Assembly: GCA_016743235.1 (NCBI GenBank)
Contig: VRZD01000017.1
Location: 1-64,000 of the forward strand
Reading direction: 5' to 3'
DNA length: 64,000 nucleotides
Source: Pantanalinema sp. GBBB05
GTDB taxonomy: Bacteria; Cyanobacteriota; Cyanobacteriia; Leptolyngbyales; Leptolyngbyaceae
Part shown: positions 1 to 8,341 of the stretch, in pieces
Position numbering within the stretch: the first letter of the stretch is position 1
Layout of the letters: every line of letters begins with the position of its first letter
The notes under the pieces: generated by a model
The model's input: only the letters and a program-made list of their open reading frames with translations
What the model was told of the DNA's origin: nothing
Database searches by the model: none
Position numbers and translations under genes: made by a program

Positions 1-4
1 ATCT

Positions 5-232
5 ATGAGCACTCAAGTAAAAGGCACGATCGAGTATAAAGACTTTGGCACTGGAGCTTGGGCGCTGGTGGGGAGTGATGGCACCACTTACGAGCTGCAC
101 AAAGCCCCAAATAATCTGCAACAAGAGGGACTTCAGGTCAGTGTCGAAGGGCAGATTCGGGATGACGTGATGACCATGGCGATGATTGGACCTGTGCTGG
201 AAGTCAAAAACTTCAAAGTGATTGAGGGTTAA
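5..232 (+). CDS. Small conserved hypothetical protein (75 aa)
   Basis: A 75-residue acidic protein with no signal peptide or membrane segment. Alternating hydrophobic residues, a central GSDGTTYEL turn and the closing stretch EVKNFKVIEG suggest a small all-beta fold, perhaps OB-like, but I recognise no named family. The ATG lies four bases from the window edge, so the ribosome binding site and any upstream partner cannot be seen. The next gene is convergent and a strong inverted repeat lies between them. It reads as a real gene because codon use matches its neighbours and the frame ends cleanly before the repeat. Function unknown. Confidence 0.6.
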   Translation: MSTQVKGTIEYKDFGTGAWALVGSDGTTYELHKAPNNLQQEGLQVSVEGQIRDDVMTMAMIGPVLEVKNFKVIEG

Positions 233-240
233 ACCGCTTA

Positions 241-293
241 AGGGAGGTTGACGATCGTTGACAGATTAACCTGCTGACTACCTCAACCTCCCT
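241..293. repeat. Inverted repeat between convergent genes, possible bidirectional terminator
   Basis: AGGGAGGTTGA (241-251) is perfectly complementary to TCAACCTCCCT (283-293), an 11 bp stem with a 31 base loop. It sits between two convergent stop codons, where a shared transcription-end structure is expected. Neither side has a clear run of T, so classical intrinsic termination is not demonstrated. Confidence 0.5.
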
Positions 294-308
294 ATCTGTC
301 CTGATCGC

Positions 309-623
309 CTAATTTGTTTCTGCCAAAACGGCTTGCAGACGGCTGCGGAAGTCGCCTTTGGGATGTCCGCCTTTCACCTCGCCGAGAATTTTGAATTCGC
401 CCTCGGGAGTGTCACAGACAAGATAGGTCGGCCAACCCATTTCCGATTTATCTGGATACTGGGTCAGCAGGATCTTGCGGTACTTGCGATACGCTTCCGT
501 ATCTTGCATTTTGACGCTAATAAAGCGTAATCCTAATTCTTCGACCACTTTTTGATCAAAAAATGACATTTTGTGGCAAATGCCGCAATCTTCCGATGAG
601 AACTTAATGACGGCTCGATCCAT
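309..623 (-). CDS. Thioredoxin-like protein, CGIC motif
   Basis: About 104 residues with a thioredoxin fold pattern: a beta strand (AVIKFSS) runs into the redox motif CGIC at residues 13-16, and a later cis-Pro strand is seen as GWPTYLV. It probably acts as a cytoplasmic thiol-disulfide reductase or monitor; no signal peptide is seen. I chose the ATG at 623 because the strand beginning MDRAVIKF is the usual start of the fold; an ATG further out (653) would add ten residues with no domain value. The CGIC active site differs from the CGPC of classical thioredoxin, so redox potential and partners may differ. Substrate unknown. Confidence 0.8.
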   Translation of the reverse strand: MDRAVIKFSSEDCGICHKMSFFDQKVVEELGLRFISVKMQDTEAYRKYRKILLTQYPDKSEMGWPTYLVCDTPEGEFKILGEVKGGHPKGDFRSRLQAVLAETN

Positions 624-660
624 AGTGTGATTCTGTAACCTGCATTGCATCAAGTTCCTA

Positions 661-701
661 TTCTAAAAAAGAAACTCCGACCCAATAAATTGAGTCGGAG
701 T
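661..701 (-). terminator. Rho-independent terminator, minus strand
   Basis: ACTCCGAC (674-681) pairs with GTCGGAGT (694-701), and CAAT/ATTG extends the stem inward. Reading the minus strand, the hairpin is followed by a T-rich run (TTTCTTTTTT, complement of about 664-673). This is a convincing terminator, and it ends a minus-strand transcript arriving from higher coordinates, where no recognised minus-strand gene exists. Confidence 0.75.
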
Positions 702-1108
702 GATAAATCAGGGTGCATCTACCATCACTACTTTCCTATTGGTCACTTCAGCATCCGGAAGGTTTAAGCAAAAATTGCTCAGCTTTAAGAACATGGGGCA
801 GAGTTGAAGTTTTGGTGAATGGCATGAGCCCTCATCCTGTCCGTCTTTTCCCCGTGGCATGATCGATAGAAGTTTAAAGTTTCGGGAGCAGTTCTGGTCA
901 AATTTGCGGAAATGCTTGAGCATCGCTCACACTAGAACTAGGGGCAACGTTGTCTGAATCAAGGCATCCATCATCGTTTACAAAACTATTTACCGTTTCT
1001 GCCTGATCTATCCACTCATGCATTGATGATTAAAGATGGGAGGCACAGTCGCATTAGGCGGCAACTGCCAGAGGGCGGAATGCTAACAGTCTGCGGGGAG
1101 AGGGATCT
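702..1108. other. Gene-free gap holding a possible short minus-strand transcript
   Basis: No recognisable protein family is encoded here. On the minus strand an open frame of 71 codons (923 down to 708) ends six bases before the terminator hairpin. Its predicted product is Cys- and Lys-containing, ends in VVMVDAP, resembles nothing I know and has no clear ribosome binding site. A small protein or a non-coding RNA are both possible. The right end carries the upstream region of the CHAT gene. Confidence 0.35.
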
Positions 1109-4033
1109 GTGACTCAGGAATTCTACATTTCTGTGACTCCGTTAAAAGGGAATGAATATTTGGTGCGGACTGAGCGCGTGGCGCCGGGTGTCCCTTTGGC
1201 AGAAGAACAGGTAACTTGGGCAGTGGAAGAGTGGTTGGCTCAAGCCAGTCTACTGATGGACGATCCTCTTTTAGGTGTGCTAAGGGGCGATCGCGTTGCC
1301 AATGTGCCTCTTTCCGAGGGCGATCGTGATCCAGTGACCCCACTGTTGGCAGCTCAACCCGATCAGCCTTCAGCCGATTTAGTTGCTTTTGGGCAGAAGC
1401 TTTATAGTGCACTGTTTCAAGGCACCATCCGGGATAGCTGGCTAACGGCTCAAGGCATAGCCCAACATCGGCAGGAAGTGCTACGGCTGCGGTTAGGTCT
1501 GAAGGGTAGCTTATTGCATCGAGTTCCCTGGGAAGTGTTGCATGCGAGCGATCGACCTTTAGCGACTGGCACCGATGTTATCTTCTCCCGGTATCACTCC
1601 AATTTTGCTGGTATCACTACGCCCCATCCTCTAACTGGACTAACCAGTGACCCGAGCCAGCCGTTGCAGATTCTGATGGTGCTGGCGGCGCCGACGGATC
1701 AGGAAATGCTGGCGTTAAAGCAAGAAGCGCTCGATCTCCAAGATGAACTGAGTAAACCTCTGCGTGGTCAGGGAACTTGGTTCTCAGAGATTCAATTAAC
1801 CTTGCTGGAACAGCCAGGACGAGAACAATTAACTCAAGCGCTGGAGCAAAACCACTATCAGGTCTTACACTATGCTGGACATAGCAACCTGGGTGCTAGT
1901 GGTGGCAGTTTATATTTAGTCAATTCCCATACTGGTTTAACCGAAGTATTGAATGGGGATGACCTGGCTGGCTTACTGGTTAACAATGGCATTTGCATGG
2001 TCGTGTTCAATTCCTGTCGGGGGGTATATACTGCTTCATCGGAAACCTTTGGCAACTCTGGAGATGGCAATTTAGCGGAGGCTTTGGTTAAACGGGGCAT
2101 TCCTGCGGTGTTAGCCATGGCAGAGCGGATTCCCGATCAGGTGGCGTTGACCTTAAGCCGCTTGTTTTACCGCAATTTGAAACAAGGATGTCCGGTTGAT
2201 GTCAGTCTGAGTCGGGCGCGACAGGGTTTGGTGTCGTCCTACTGCTCACAGCAGCTTTATTGGGCGCTGCCGATTCTCTATCTGCACCAGGAGTTTGACG
2301 GATATCTACAAGTGCAACCCTCGGTGCGCCAAGAGGCTAGTAAAGCGTCGGTGTGGACGAGTGGAGAAACGGGGCGAAATCTTGCCTTGCACGAGTATTA
2401 TGGTCATTTGTCTGACTTCGATCGCGATGACGTCGAGGAGTTTGACGATAGCCTCTATGCCGAAGATGGCTCGCTCGTCGGTGAACTGCTACCGGACGAC
2501 CTAGAACTATACGATCCCAGCTCACCGGCTGATCTGGATCATGTAGCAGGGATTGTGGATGAATTGTCGAAGCCATCTGCCACCCTTCAGGTGGATGAGG
2601 AGGTGATGCAACCCGCCTTAGAGGCTGAGAGTTTGTTACCCGCAACCGCTTGGGCAGAAACGGAGCAGGAAGCTCAGCTAAATAGCTATTTATCGCGGAT
2701 TGGGCAAGTGCGTCGCCCGACTGCCGCTTCCCCGATCGCTGCGTCTGGGGGACAAGGTATGGCTAGTCGTGAAATGGCGATCGCTACCACAATGACGACG
2801 GGGAATGCCACGTTGTACTCGGAACTAGCCAGTGTCCTGTCAGATATTGGTAAGTTGACTCCAGCGATCGCGGCGAGTATTCGGGTTGTGCAGGAACAAC
2901 CTCAGGATGCCAAAGCTTATACCAATTTGGGTTGGACGTTGTATCAGCATGGTTTGCTGAATGAGGCGATCGCGGCTTATCAGCAAGCACTACAACTACA
3001 ACCGAATTGGGCAGAAGCTTACTATCGGTTAGGTTTTGCGCTGCGACAACAAGGCAATTTGCATGAGGCAGATCAGGTGTTTAATCGCGCCATCCAACTC
3101 GATCCAAATCTGGTCAGCATTGATAGTGATCTGGCAGCAGCTCTGCGTCAACGAGGCAATGTTCCTGTAGTCGCGAGTCATTCCCCGACTGAGCGTAGCG
3201 CTAGTCACTCGTCGCGTCGCTCACTCCTGTGGACAGGCTTGGGCGCTTTAGGTCTGTCTCTAGTGCTGGCAGGGAGTTGGGGCGTGTATAGCTGGCTCAC
3301 GAATTCGCCGTTGTCGTTATTGCCATCTCCGACTCAAAGTGTAGCAACGCGGGATCCGAATAGTCTGAAGCGTGTCAAAACTGAACAGGTGGCGGCTTGG
3401 GCAACGGAGCAGTTACAACAAGGCAATATTGTTGCGGCTCAACCGATGATCGAAGCCTTGCTCGATCGCGGGGCACTGGCGCAAGCGGCAGCGGTGATGA
3501 CTCCGGTGGTAACTCAACATGCCAAAGATCCGACCCTGAATTTCCTGATGGGACGGTTGGCATGGCAGCAATCACTCTTAGCCGAAAATACCAATTACAG
3601 TTTGCATGATGCCCGGCGGTTTTGGGAAACGGCAACGAGAGAGCAACCTAGCGCTAGATATTTGAATGCCCTGGGGTTTGCTTATTATGCCGAAGGTCAA
3701 TTCGATCGCGCCGATGGCACTTGGTCGCGCGCCTTAAGGTTAGCAGGTCAGCAAACCGATGAGTCAACGGCTCAAGGGGCGGGAGCGACGACGAATCTCA
3801 ATTCAGAACAGGAAGCGTTAACTTCCTATGCGGGGTGGGCACTGACTCTAGCCAAATCGGCTCAGACCCAACCACCCGATAAACGAGCTAGTTTGATGGA
3901 TCAAGCGATCAAACTGCGCCAACGAGTACTGACGGCTGACCCGATTAATTTCCAACCGGATGCCTTAGGAAAAAACTGGATGTGGTCAGAAGCCGCGATT
4001 AAAGACTGGCGATCGCTCTTAGAACAAAAGTAG
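1109..4033 (+). CDS. CHAT domain (caspase-like) protein with TPR repeats and membrane anchor
   Basis: A 974-residue protein starting at GTG. Residues about 90-400 form a CHAT domain, a caspase/separase-like peptidase fold: the His motif HYAGHS places His258, and the motif VVFNSCRG places Cys303, the expected catalytic pair. An acidic linker (about 430-560) follows, then TPR repeats (about 580-690; for example AYTNLGWTLYQHGLLNEAI), a single membrane helix near residues 705-728, and a further TPR-like helical C-terminus. It is therefore likely membrane-bound with the CHAT domain on one side. CHAT proteins of this kind are frequent in cyanobacteria and are usually of unknown substrate; some CHAT proteases are effectors activated by partner proteins. 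No partner gene is adjacent. Confidence 0.85.
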   Translation: MTQEFYISVTPLKGNEYLVRTERVAPGVPLAEEQVTWAVEEWLAQASLLMDDPLLGVLRGDRVANVPLSEGDRDPVTPLLAAQPDQPSADLVAFGQKLYSALFQGTIRDSWLTAQGIAQHRQEVLRLRLGLKGSLLHRVPWEVLHASDRPLATGTDVIFSRYHSNFAGITTPHPLTGLTSDPSQPLQILMVLAAPTDQEMLALKQEALDLQDELSKPLRGQGTWFSEIQLTLLEQPGREQLTQALEQNHYQVLHYAGHSNLGASGGSLYLVNSHTGLTEVLNGDDLAGLLVNNGICMVVFNSCRGVYTASSETFGNSGDGNLAEALVKRGIPAVLAMAERIPDQVALTLSRLFYRNLKQGCPVDVSLSRARQGLVSSYCSQQLYWALPILYLHQEFDGYLQVQPSVRQEASKASVWTSGETGRNLALHEYYGHLSDFDRDDVEEFDDSLYAEDGSLVGELLPDDLELYDPSSPADLDHVAGIVDELSKPSATLQVDEEVMQPALEAESLLPATAWAETEQEAQLNSYLSRIGQVRRPTAASPIAASGGQGMASREMAIATTMTTGNATLYSELASVLSDIGKLTPAIAASIRVVQEQPQDAKAYTNLGWTLYQHGLLNEAIAAYQQALQLQPNWAEAYYRLGFALRQQGNLHEADQVFNRAIQLDPNLVSIDSDLAAALRQRGNVPVVASHSPTERSASHSSRRSLLWTGLGALGLSLVLAGSWGVYSWLTNSPLSLLPSPTQSVATRDPNSLKRVKTEQVAAWATEQLQQGNIVAAQPMIEALLDRGALAQAAAVMTPVVTQHAKDPTLNFLMGRLAWQQSLLAENTNYSLHDARRFWETATREQPSARYLNALGFAYYAEGQFDRADGTWSRALRLAGQQTDESTAQGAGATTNLNSEQEALTSYAGWALTLAKSAQTQPPDKRASLMDQAIKLRQRVLTADPINFQPDALGKNWMWSEAAIKDWRSLLEQK

Positions 4034-4204
4034 CCATCTCCTCAGACTGAAAATGACCTACCTGATCCCGGCTGGAATAGACTCTGGTCACTAGAAATTA
4101 TTGGCTTTGTCACTAAATGGTTTTTTGAGTTTTGGGTTGATGCTCCTACGGACGTGAGATTCTAGAAATAGTCAACAAATTGTTTAAGAATCACAGCACG
4201 AACG

Positions 4205-5167
4205 ATGGATGCAAATTGGAAACCCACAGTCATTATTACGGGGGCTTCTTCGGGAGTTGGACTTTACGGCGCTAAGGCATTAGCCGATCGCGGTTGGCAT
4301 GTGATCATGGCCTGTCGAGATTTGGTGAAAGCCCAGACGGTGGCTGAACAAGTTGGGATGCCCGCCGGTAGCTACACCATTCTGCATATCGATACCGCTT
4401 CGTTAGACAGTGTGCGGAAGTTTGTGCAGGATTTCCGAGCGACTGGCAGATATTTGGAAGCGTTGGTTTGTAATGCAGCAATTTACATGCCCTTGATTAA
4501 AGAACCCTTACGCAGTCCCGAAGGTTATGAATTAACCGTTGCCACTAACCATTTAGGGCATTTCTTGATGTGCAATCTGCTGATGGAAGACCTGAAGCGA
4601 TCGCCCGCCCCCGATAAGCGGCTGGTGTTGTTGGGAACGGTAACTCACAACCCCGATGAATTGGGTGGTAAGATTCCGCCGCAACCGGATCTCGGTGAAC
4701 TTAAGGGCTTTGCCGAGGGTTTCAAAGATCCAATCACCATGATTGATGGCAAGAAATTTGAGCCAGTCAAAGCCTACAAAGACAGCAAGGTGTGTAATGT
4801 TCTGACTATGCGGGAGTTACACCGTCGCTATCACACCACTACGGGAATTGTGTTCAGTTCTTTCTATCCCGGTTGTGTTGCCGACACGCCGCTGTTCCGC
4901 AACCACTATCCTCTGTTCCAAAAGATTTTCCCCTGGTTCCAAAAGAATATTACAGGCGGTTATGTCTCGCAGGAATTAGCCGGAGAACGGTTGGCAGAAG
5001 TCGTTGCCGATCCGAAGTACAACCAATCTGGCATCTACTGGAGTTGGGGCAATCGCCAAAAAGAGGGACGCGAATCCTTTGCTCAAAAGGTATCTCCCCA
5101 AGCGCGGGATGATGCTAAAGCCGAACGGGTATGGGATTTGAGCGCTAAATTAGTGGGTGTGGCGTAA
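4205..5167 (+). CDS. por: Light-dependent protochlorophyllide reductase
   Basis: A 320-residue short-chain dehydrogenase that reduces protochlorophyllide to chlorophyllide with NADPH and light, in chlorophyll synthesis. Visible features are the nucleotide-binding motif TGASSGVG near residues 14-21, the NHLGHF segment, and the catalytic pair Tyr191/Lys195 in AYKDSKVCN, the signature of the LPOR branch rather than a generic reductase. Length agrees with cyanobacterial LPOR (about 320). The start ATG is followed directly by the first beta strand. It stands alone on the plus strand with a hairpin just after the stop. Assignment is firm. Confidence 0.97.
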   Translation: MDANWKPTVIITGASSGVGLYGAKALADRGWHVIMACRDLVKAQTVAEQVGMPAGSYTILHIDTASLDSVRKFVQDFRATGRYLEALVCNAAIYMPLIKEPLRSPEGYELTVATNHLGHFLMCNLLMEDLKRSPAPDKRLVLLGTVTHNPDELGGKIPPQPDLGELKGFAEGFKDPITMIDGKKFEPVKAYKDSKVCNVLTMRELHRRYHTTTGIVFSSFYPGCVADTPLFRNHYPLFQKIFPWFQKNITGGYVSQELAGERLAEVVADPKYNQSGIYWSWGNRQKEGRESFAQKVSPQARDDAKAERVWDLSAKLVGVA

Positions 5168-5188
5168 TCTGAGTGCGAGCTTGCCAGT

Positions 5189-5235
5189 TTGCCCGATCGC
5201 ATTTTGCCTAAATCAAGTTAGGAGCGATCGGGCAA
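5189..5235 (+). repeat. Strong inverted repeat between por and cysteine synthase gene
   Basis: TTGCCCGATCGC (5189-5200) and GCGATCGGGCAA (5224-5235) are exact reverse complements, giving a 12 bp stem with a 23 base loop. It begins 21 bases after the por stop. There is no T run, so it could be a termination/processing hairpin for por mRNA or a leader structure for the next gene. The arms contain GATCG, part of the HIP1 core. Confidence 0.55.
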
Positions 5236-5300
5236 GACTAACTCGCTTGAGTTTCAGATACGACACAATTTTATCGATGGTCACGCAGGCAGTTTGCAGA

Positions 5301-6278
5301 ATGGATATTACCCCAGGATTCGTTGGTGCAATTGGCAATACTCCCTTGATCCGGCTCAATAGTGTCAGTGACGAAACGGGATGTGAAATTCTTGGAAAAG
5401 CAGAATTCATGAATCCCGGTGGATCGGTTAAAGATCGTGCCGCCCTGTACATCATTAAGGATGCGGAAGAACGAGGCTTACTGAAACCCGGTGGTACTGT
5501 GGTGGAAGGAACAGCAGGGAATACAGGGATTGGGCTAGCTCACATCTGTAATGCCAAAGGCTACAAATGTTTGATCATCATCCCCGAAACTCAATCTCCC
5601 GAAAAAATTGAGTTGCTGCGGACGTTGGGAGCGGAAGTCCGAACGGTTCCGGCGGTGCCCTACAAAGATCCCAACAACTACGTCAAACTGTCTGGCACGA
5701 TCGCCTCTGAGATGGAGAATGCGATTTGGGCAAACCAGTTTGATAACCTGGCAAATCGGCGGGCGCATTATGAAACGACCGGCCCAGAAATTTGGCAGCA
5801 AACGGATGGCAAAATTGATGCCTGGGTAACGGCAACTGGGACAGGCGGCACTTATGCAGGGGTAGCCATGTTCTTGAAAGAACAAAATCCCGACATTAAG
5901 TGTGTGGTTGCCGATCCGAAGGGGAGTGCGCTGTACAGCTATGTCAAAACTGGAGAACTGACCACTGAAGGCAGTTCAATTACGGAAGGGATTGGCAGTA
6001 GTCGGCTAACCTCGAATATGCAAGGTGTGCCTGCTGATGATGCGATTCAGGTGGATGATCCAGAAGCAGTGCGGATCATTTATCAACTGTTGCAAAAAGA
6101 TGGTCTGTTTATGGGTGGTTCTGTGGGGATTAATGTCGGTGCTGCCGTAGCATTAGCCAAACAGTTAGGTCCCGGACACAGGATCGTCACGGTGCTGTGT
6201 GATGGCGGTAGCCGCTACCAATCCAAACTGTTTAATCGTGATTGGTTAGCGGAAAAAGGGCTATTTCCACCTGCCTAA
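5301..6278 (+). CDS. cysK: Cysteine synthase (O-acetylserine sulfhydrylase)
   Basis: A PLP enzyme that makes cysteine from O-acetylserine and sulfide. The PLP lysine is in PGGSVKDR (Lys44 from this start), the substrate loop is EGTAGNTG, and the phosphate-binding glycine loop is TGTGGTYAG. At 325 residues from MDITPGF it fits the family. An in-frame ATG at 5277 would add eight residues (MVTQAVCR); neither start has a good ribosome binding site, and MDITPGF matches how the family usually begins. The C-terminal tail SRYQSKLFNRDWL resembles the CysK/Cys synthase branch common in cyanobacteria, so cystathionine beta-synthase is unlikely. Convergent with the next gene, eight bases apart. Confidence 0.92.
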   Translation: MDITPGFVGAIGNTPLIRLNSVSDETGCEILGKAEFMNPGGSVKDRAALYIIKDAEERGLLKPGGTVVEGTAGNTGIGLAHICNAKGYKCLIIIPETQSPEKIELLRTLGAEVRTVPAVPYKDPNNYVKLSGTIASEMENAIWANQFDNLANRRAHYETTGPEIWQQTDGKIDAWVTATGTGGTYAGVAMFLKEQNPDIKCVVADPKGSALYSYVKTGELTTEGSSITEGIGSSRLTSNMQGVPADDAIQVDDPEAVRIIYQLLQKDGLFMGGSVGINVGAAVALAKQLGPGHRIVTVLCDGGSRYQSKLFNRDWLAEKGLFPPA

Positions 6279-6286
6279 CTGCGCCT

Positions 6287-6913
6287 TCAGGGCTTTTGAG
6301 CGTGGATCACCTGTAGACTGCCCCCCGCATGAAATTCTTGTTTGCTCACCTGAAACCCGATCGTCCTCAGAAGTTCCACCAAATCGGTATTCAGCAATGC
6401 CCAGGCAGTTTCCGTTTCAAATAGGGCTAGAAACAGATAGACCCCAGGCACAAACAGGGGATTGGTCGGACGATGGAAGTCTACCAGGGTGAAAACTCCG
6501 CCGGAACACAAGACGCGATGCACTTCCCGCAGAATGTCTTGTAACTGAGTCGCCTCCATTTCATGCAGGGCAGCACTGGTATGCACCAGATCGAACTGTC
6601 CATCGGCAAAGGGCATCGCTTCGGCAAAGGCTTCTACATACTCCGCCTGCGGCACATTGCGTTTAGCCCGCGCCAACGATCGCGGTGAGGCATCCAATCC
6701 GGTCACTTGCTGCGATCGTTCGACTAGTACCTCAGTTGCCTGACCGCTCCCACAACACAAATCGAGAATTTTCGTTTCGGGAGCGATCGCTAATCCTTCT
6801 AGCGCTAACCGCCGGAACCGTCCTTCGCCGCCGACACTTAGAGCCGCTAACCCAGAAATGCCGTCATATAACCATTGGTAGCGGTAACTCAGATCTCGCA
6901 GGATTGTTGCCAT
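6287..6913 (-). CDS. Class I SAM-dependent methyltransferase
   Basis: A 208-residue soluble protein with the Rossmann methyltransferase pattern: motif I ILDLCCGSGQATE near residues 50-62, the acidic residue of motif II in VTGLDASPRS, motif III around DLVHTSAALHEM, and a following VLCSGGVFTLVDFH strand. This matches the UbiE/Methyltransf_11 type. The substrate cannot be inferred: neighbours (cysteine synthase, recombinase) give no pathway. The small size and the C-terminal hydrophobic helix (FVPGVYLFLALFETETAW) suggest a lipophilic or small-molecule substrate, which is only inference. Confidence 0.85.
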   Translation of the reverse strand: MATILRDLSYRYQWLYDGISGLAALSVGGEGRFRRLALEGLAIAPETKILDLCCGSGQATEVLVERSQQVTGLDASPRSLARAKRNVPQAEYVEAFAEAMPFADGQFDLVHTSAALHEMEATQLQDILREVHRVLCSGGVFTLVDFHRPTNPLFVPGVYLFLALFETETAWALLNTDLVELLRTIGFQVSKQEFHAGGSLQVIHAQKP

Positions 6914-6937
6914 ACATCAGTCGCCTTAGCGCGATCG

Positions 6938-8140
6938 TTAATCGTTTGCTGCTTCTATCTTCTCGCGATCGGTTTCCCGAGTTGGCGCTTTCTTCTGGCT
7001 GCGGTTCAACGCGGTTTCCACAGCTTGCTGCTGATCACGGCGAGTCAGCCACTGGTGGTAAGTCCGAGTGTGAACGGCAACGGAGTGACCCATCATCCGT
7101 GCGGCGACGGTATCCGGGAGCCCAAAGTGGATGGTACGAACCGCCCAGGCGTGGCGTAAATCGTAGGGAGAGAAGGGAATCTCGTAACGGCGAAATTGGG
7201 AGGTCACGAGCTGACCAATCCGTTGCAAGGTAGTGGTGGCTAAGTCAGTTTGCACAGGCGGTAGTTTAACCTCTCGTAAACCAAACTGCTCGACCCATTC
7301 GGGGTAGAACGGCCAGACATCATGGGCGCCAGTTTTTGTGGTTGCCAGCACTCGGATCGGGGCTTGTGGATCGTTTTGACTCAGTGCCGAGTAATCGCAG
7401 AAAAATACTTCGTGGTTCCGCAACCCATAAGCTGCCATGATGCCGTAGACAAACCGCCAGGTGGGATTGGGAATTTTGTTCCAGGTCGCCACAATCAAAT
7501 CATCAGGGGGCAAATCTCGCGCCTGGGTATGCCGAAGGCTGTAACTGCCCCACAGGGTTTTCAAATCGATCGGTAGTTCTAAATTCAGAAATTTGGCAAA
7601 GGCAGCCAGGGCGGTACAACAAATTTGCCGACTGCGAGAGTTATCGTCTGTTGATCGAATGGTGGCGTAGACTGCCTCTGCCATTGATAACTTTGGGTTC
7701 GCCTGAGCGATCGCTTCTAGCTTGCGTAAATACGGCAGATAAGCGGTTTCCCAGGTGGTTTTAGTCGCGGCACGATTGCTCGATCGTTGCGGAGCCGCCC
7801 AAAAATCTTGCTCAAAGGCTTGCAGTTGCTGAGTCAGGCTCATTTGATCGAGCCGCCCCCACCCGGTGCCATAGACGTAATTGCGCCAGTCAAAGGTGTT
7901 TTGCAGCAATTGTGCCGCAATAATTTTCACCTCTTGTTCCGCTTGCTTCAGTCCGGCGATCGTGGCAGGTAAGCCAATACTCAGCCGCTGTTGATGGGGT
8001 TTGAGGTGAGTGCTACCCGGGCGGGGTGGCAGTGTGCCACGTAAATTTAATTTCTGTCCACGTCGCTCAATCTGGAAGCCCATTTGCGCCGCTTTGAGCC
8101 GCTGATTGATCTGAACAATCCGCTGATCGATGTCTGTCAT
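6938..8140 (-). CDS. Tyrosine recombinase / site-specific integrase
   Basis: A 400-residue protein with an N-terminal DNA-binding, SAM-like region and a C-terminal phage-integrase catalytic domain. Catalytic residues are visible: Arg241 (GLRNHE), Arg329 in SPYDLRHAW, His352 in MMGHS, and the nucleophile Tyr361 in RTYHQW. The first residue of the box II motif is Tyr rather than His (YxxR), a variant also seen in other integrases. No excisionase, other phage gene or tRNA target is next to it, so it does not look like part of an active integrative element; cyanobacteria often carry such single recombinase genes. It lies between a methyltransferase and hemH. Target site unknown. Confidence 0.88.
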   Translation of the reverse strand: MTDIDQRIVQINQRLKAAQMGFQIERRGQKLNLRGTLPPRPGSTHLKPHQQRLSIGLPATIAGLKQAEQEVKIIAAQLLQNTFDWRNYVYGTGWGRLDQMSLTQQLQAFEQDFWAAPQRSSNRAATKTTWETAYLPYLRKLEAIAQANPKLSMAEAVYATIRSTDDNSRSRQICCTALAAFAKFLNLELPIDLKTLWGSYSLRHTQARDLPPDDLIVATWNKIPNPTWRFVYGIMAAYGLRNHEVFFCDYSALSQNDPQAPIRVLATTKTGAHDVWPFYPEWVEQFGLREVKLPPVQTDLATTTLQRIGQLVTSQFRRYEIPFSPYDLRHAWAVRTIHFGLPDTVAARMMGHSVAVHTRTYHQWLTRRDQQQAVETALNRSQKKAPTRETDREKIEAAND

Positions 8141-8143
8141 GAC

Positions 8144-8160
8144 CCTATGGCAGTCATAGG
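8144..8160. promoter_or_regulatory. Short inverted repeat just upstream of the recombinase start
   Basis: CCTATG (8144-8149) and CATAGG (8155-8160) flank a five base spacer and start three bases upstream of the recombinase ATG. It could be an operator or an RNA hairpin covering the translation start. Six base arms can arise by chance. Confidence 0.3.
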
Positions 8161-8341
8161 AACATCAGAACTATAGCAATAGGAGGGAAAAATTAACCAG
8201 TTTTATGGCTAACTCCTGCCAATTAGTAGTAATTCTCAGTTACGATCGAGCAGCAGTAGGTATTTGTTCACTAGCCTAAGTGCAAACCTATCCTGTTAAA
8301 ATCAGTTACAAACCTAAAGATATTGGGAAATCGCGACTGTT

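Noticed and set aside
333..530. Plus-strand open frame opposite the thioredoxin-like gene
   Set aside because: It is the reverse-complement frame of a gene with a clear family match, and its product resembles nothing.
1083..1412. Minus-strand frame opposite the start of the CHAT gene
   Set aside because: No family resemblance; the plus-strand CHAT gene has the real coding pattern.
2337..2645. Minus-strand frame inside the CHAT gene
   Set aside because: A shadow of the acidic linker; rich in His, Pro, Arg and unlike any protein.
7058..7420. Possible inactive recombinase because box II lacks the expected His
   Set aside because: Other catalytic residues are intact and Tyr at that site is found in other active integrases, so no pseudogene call was made.
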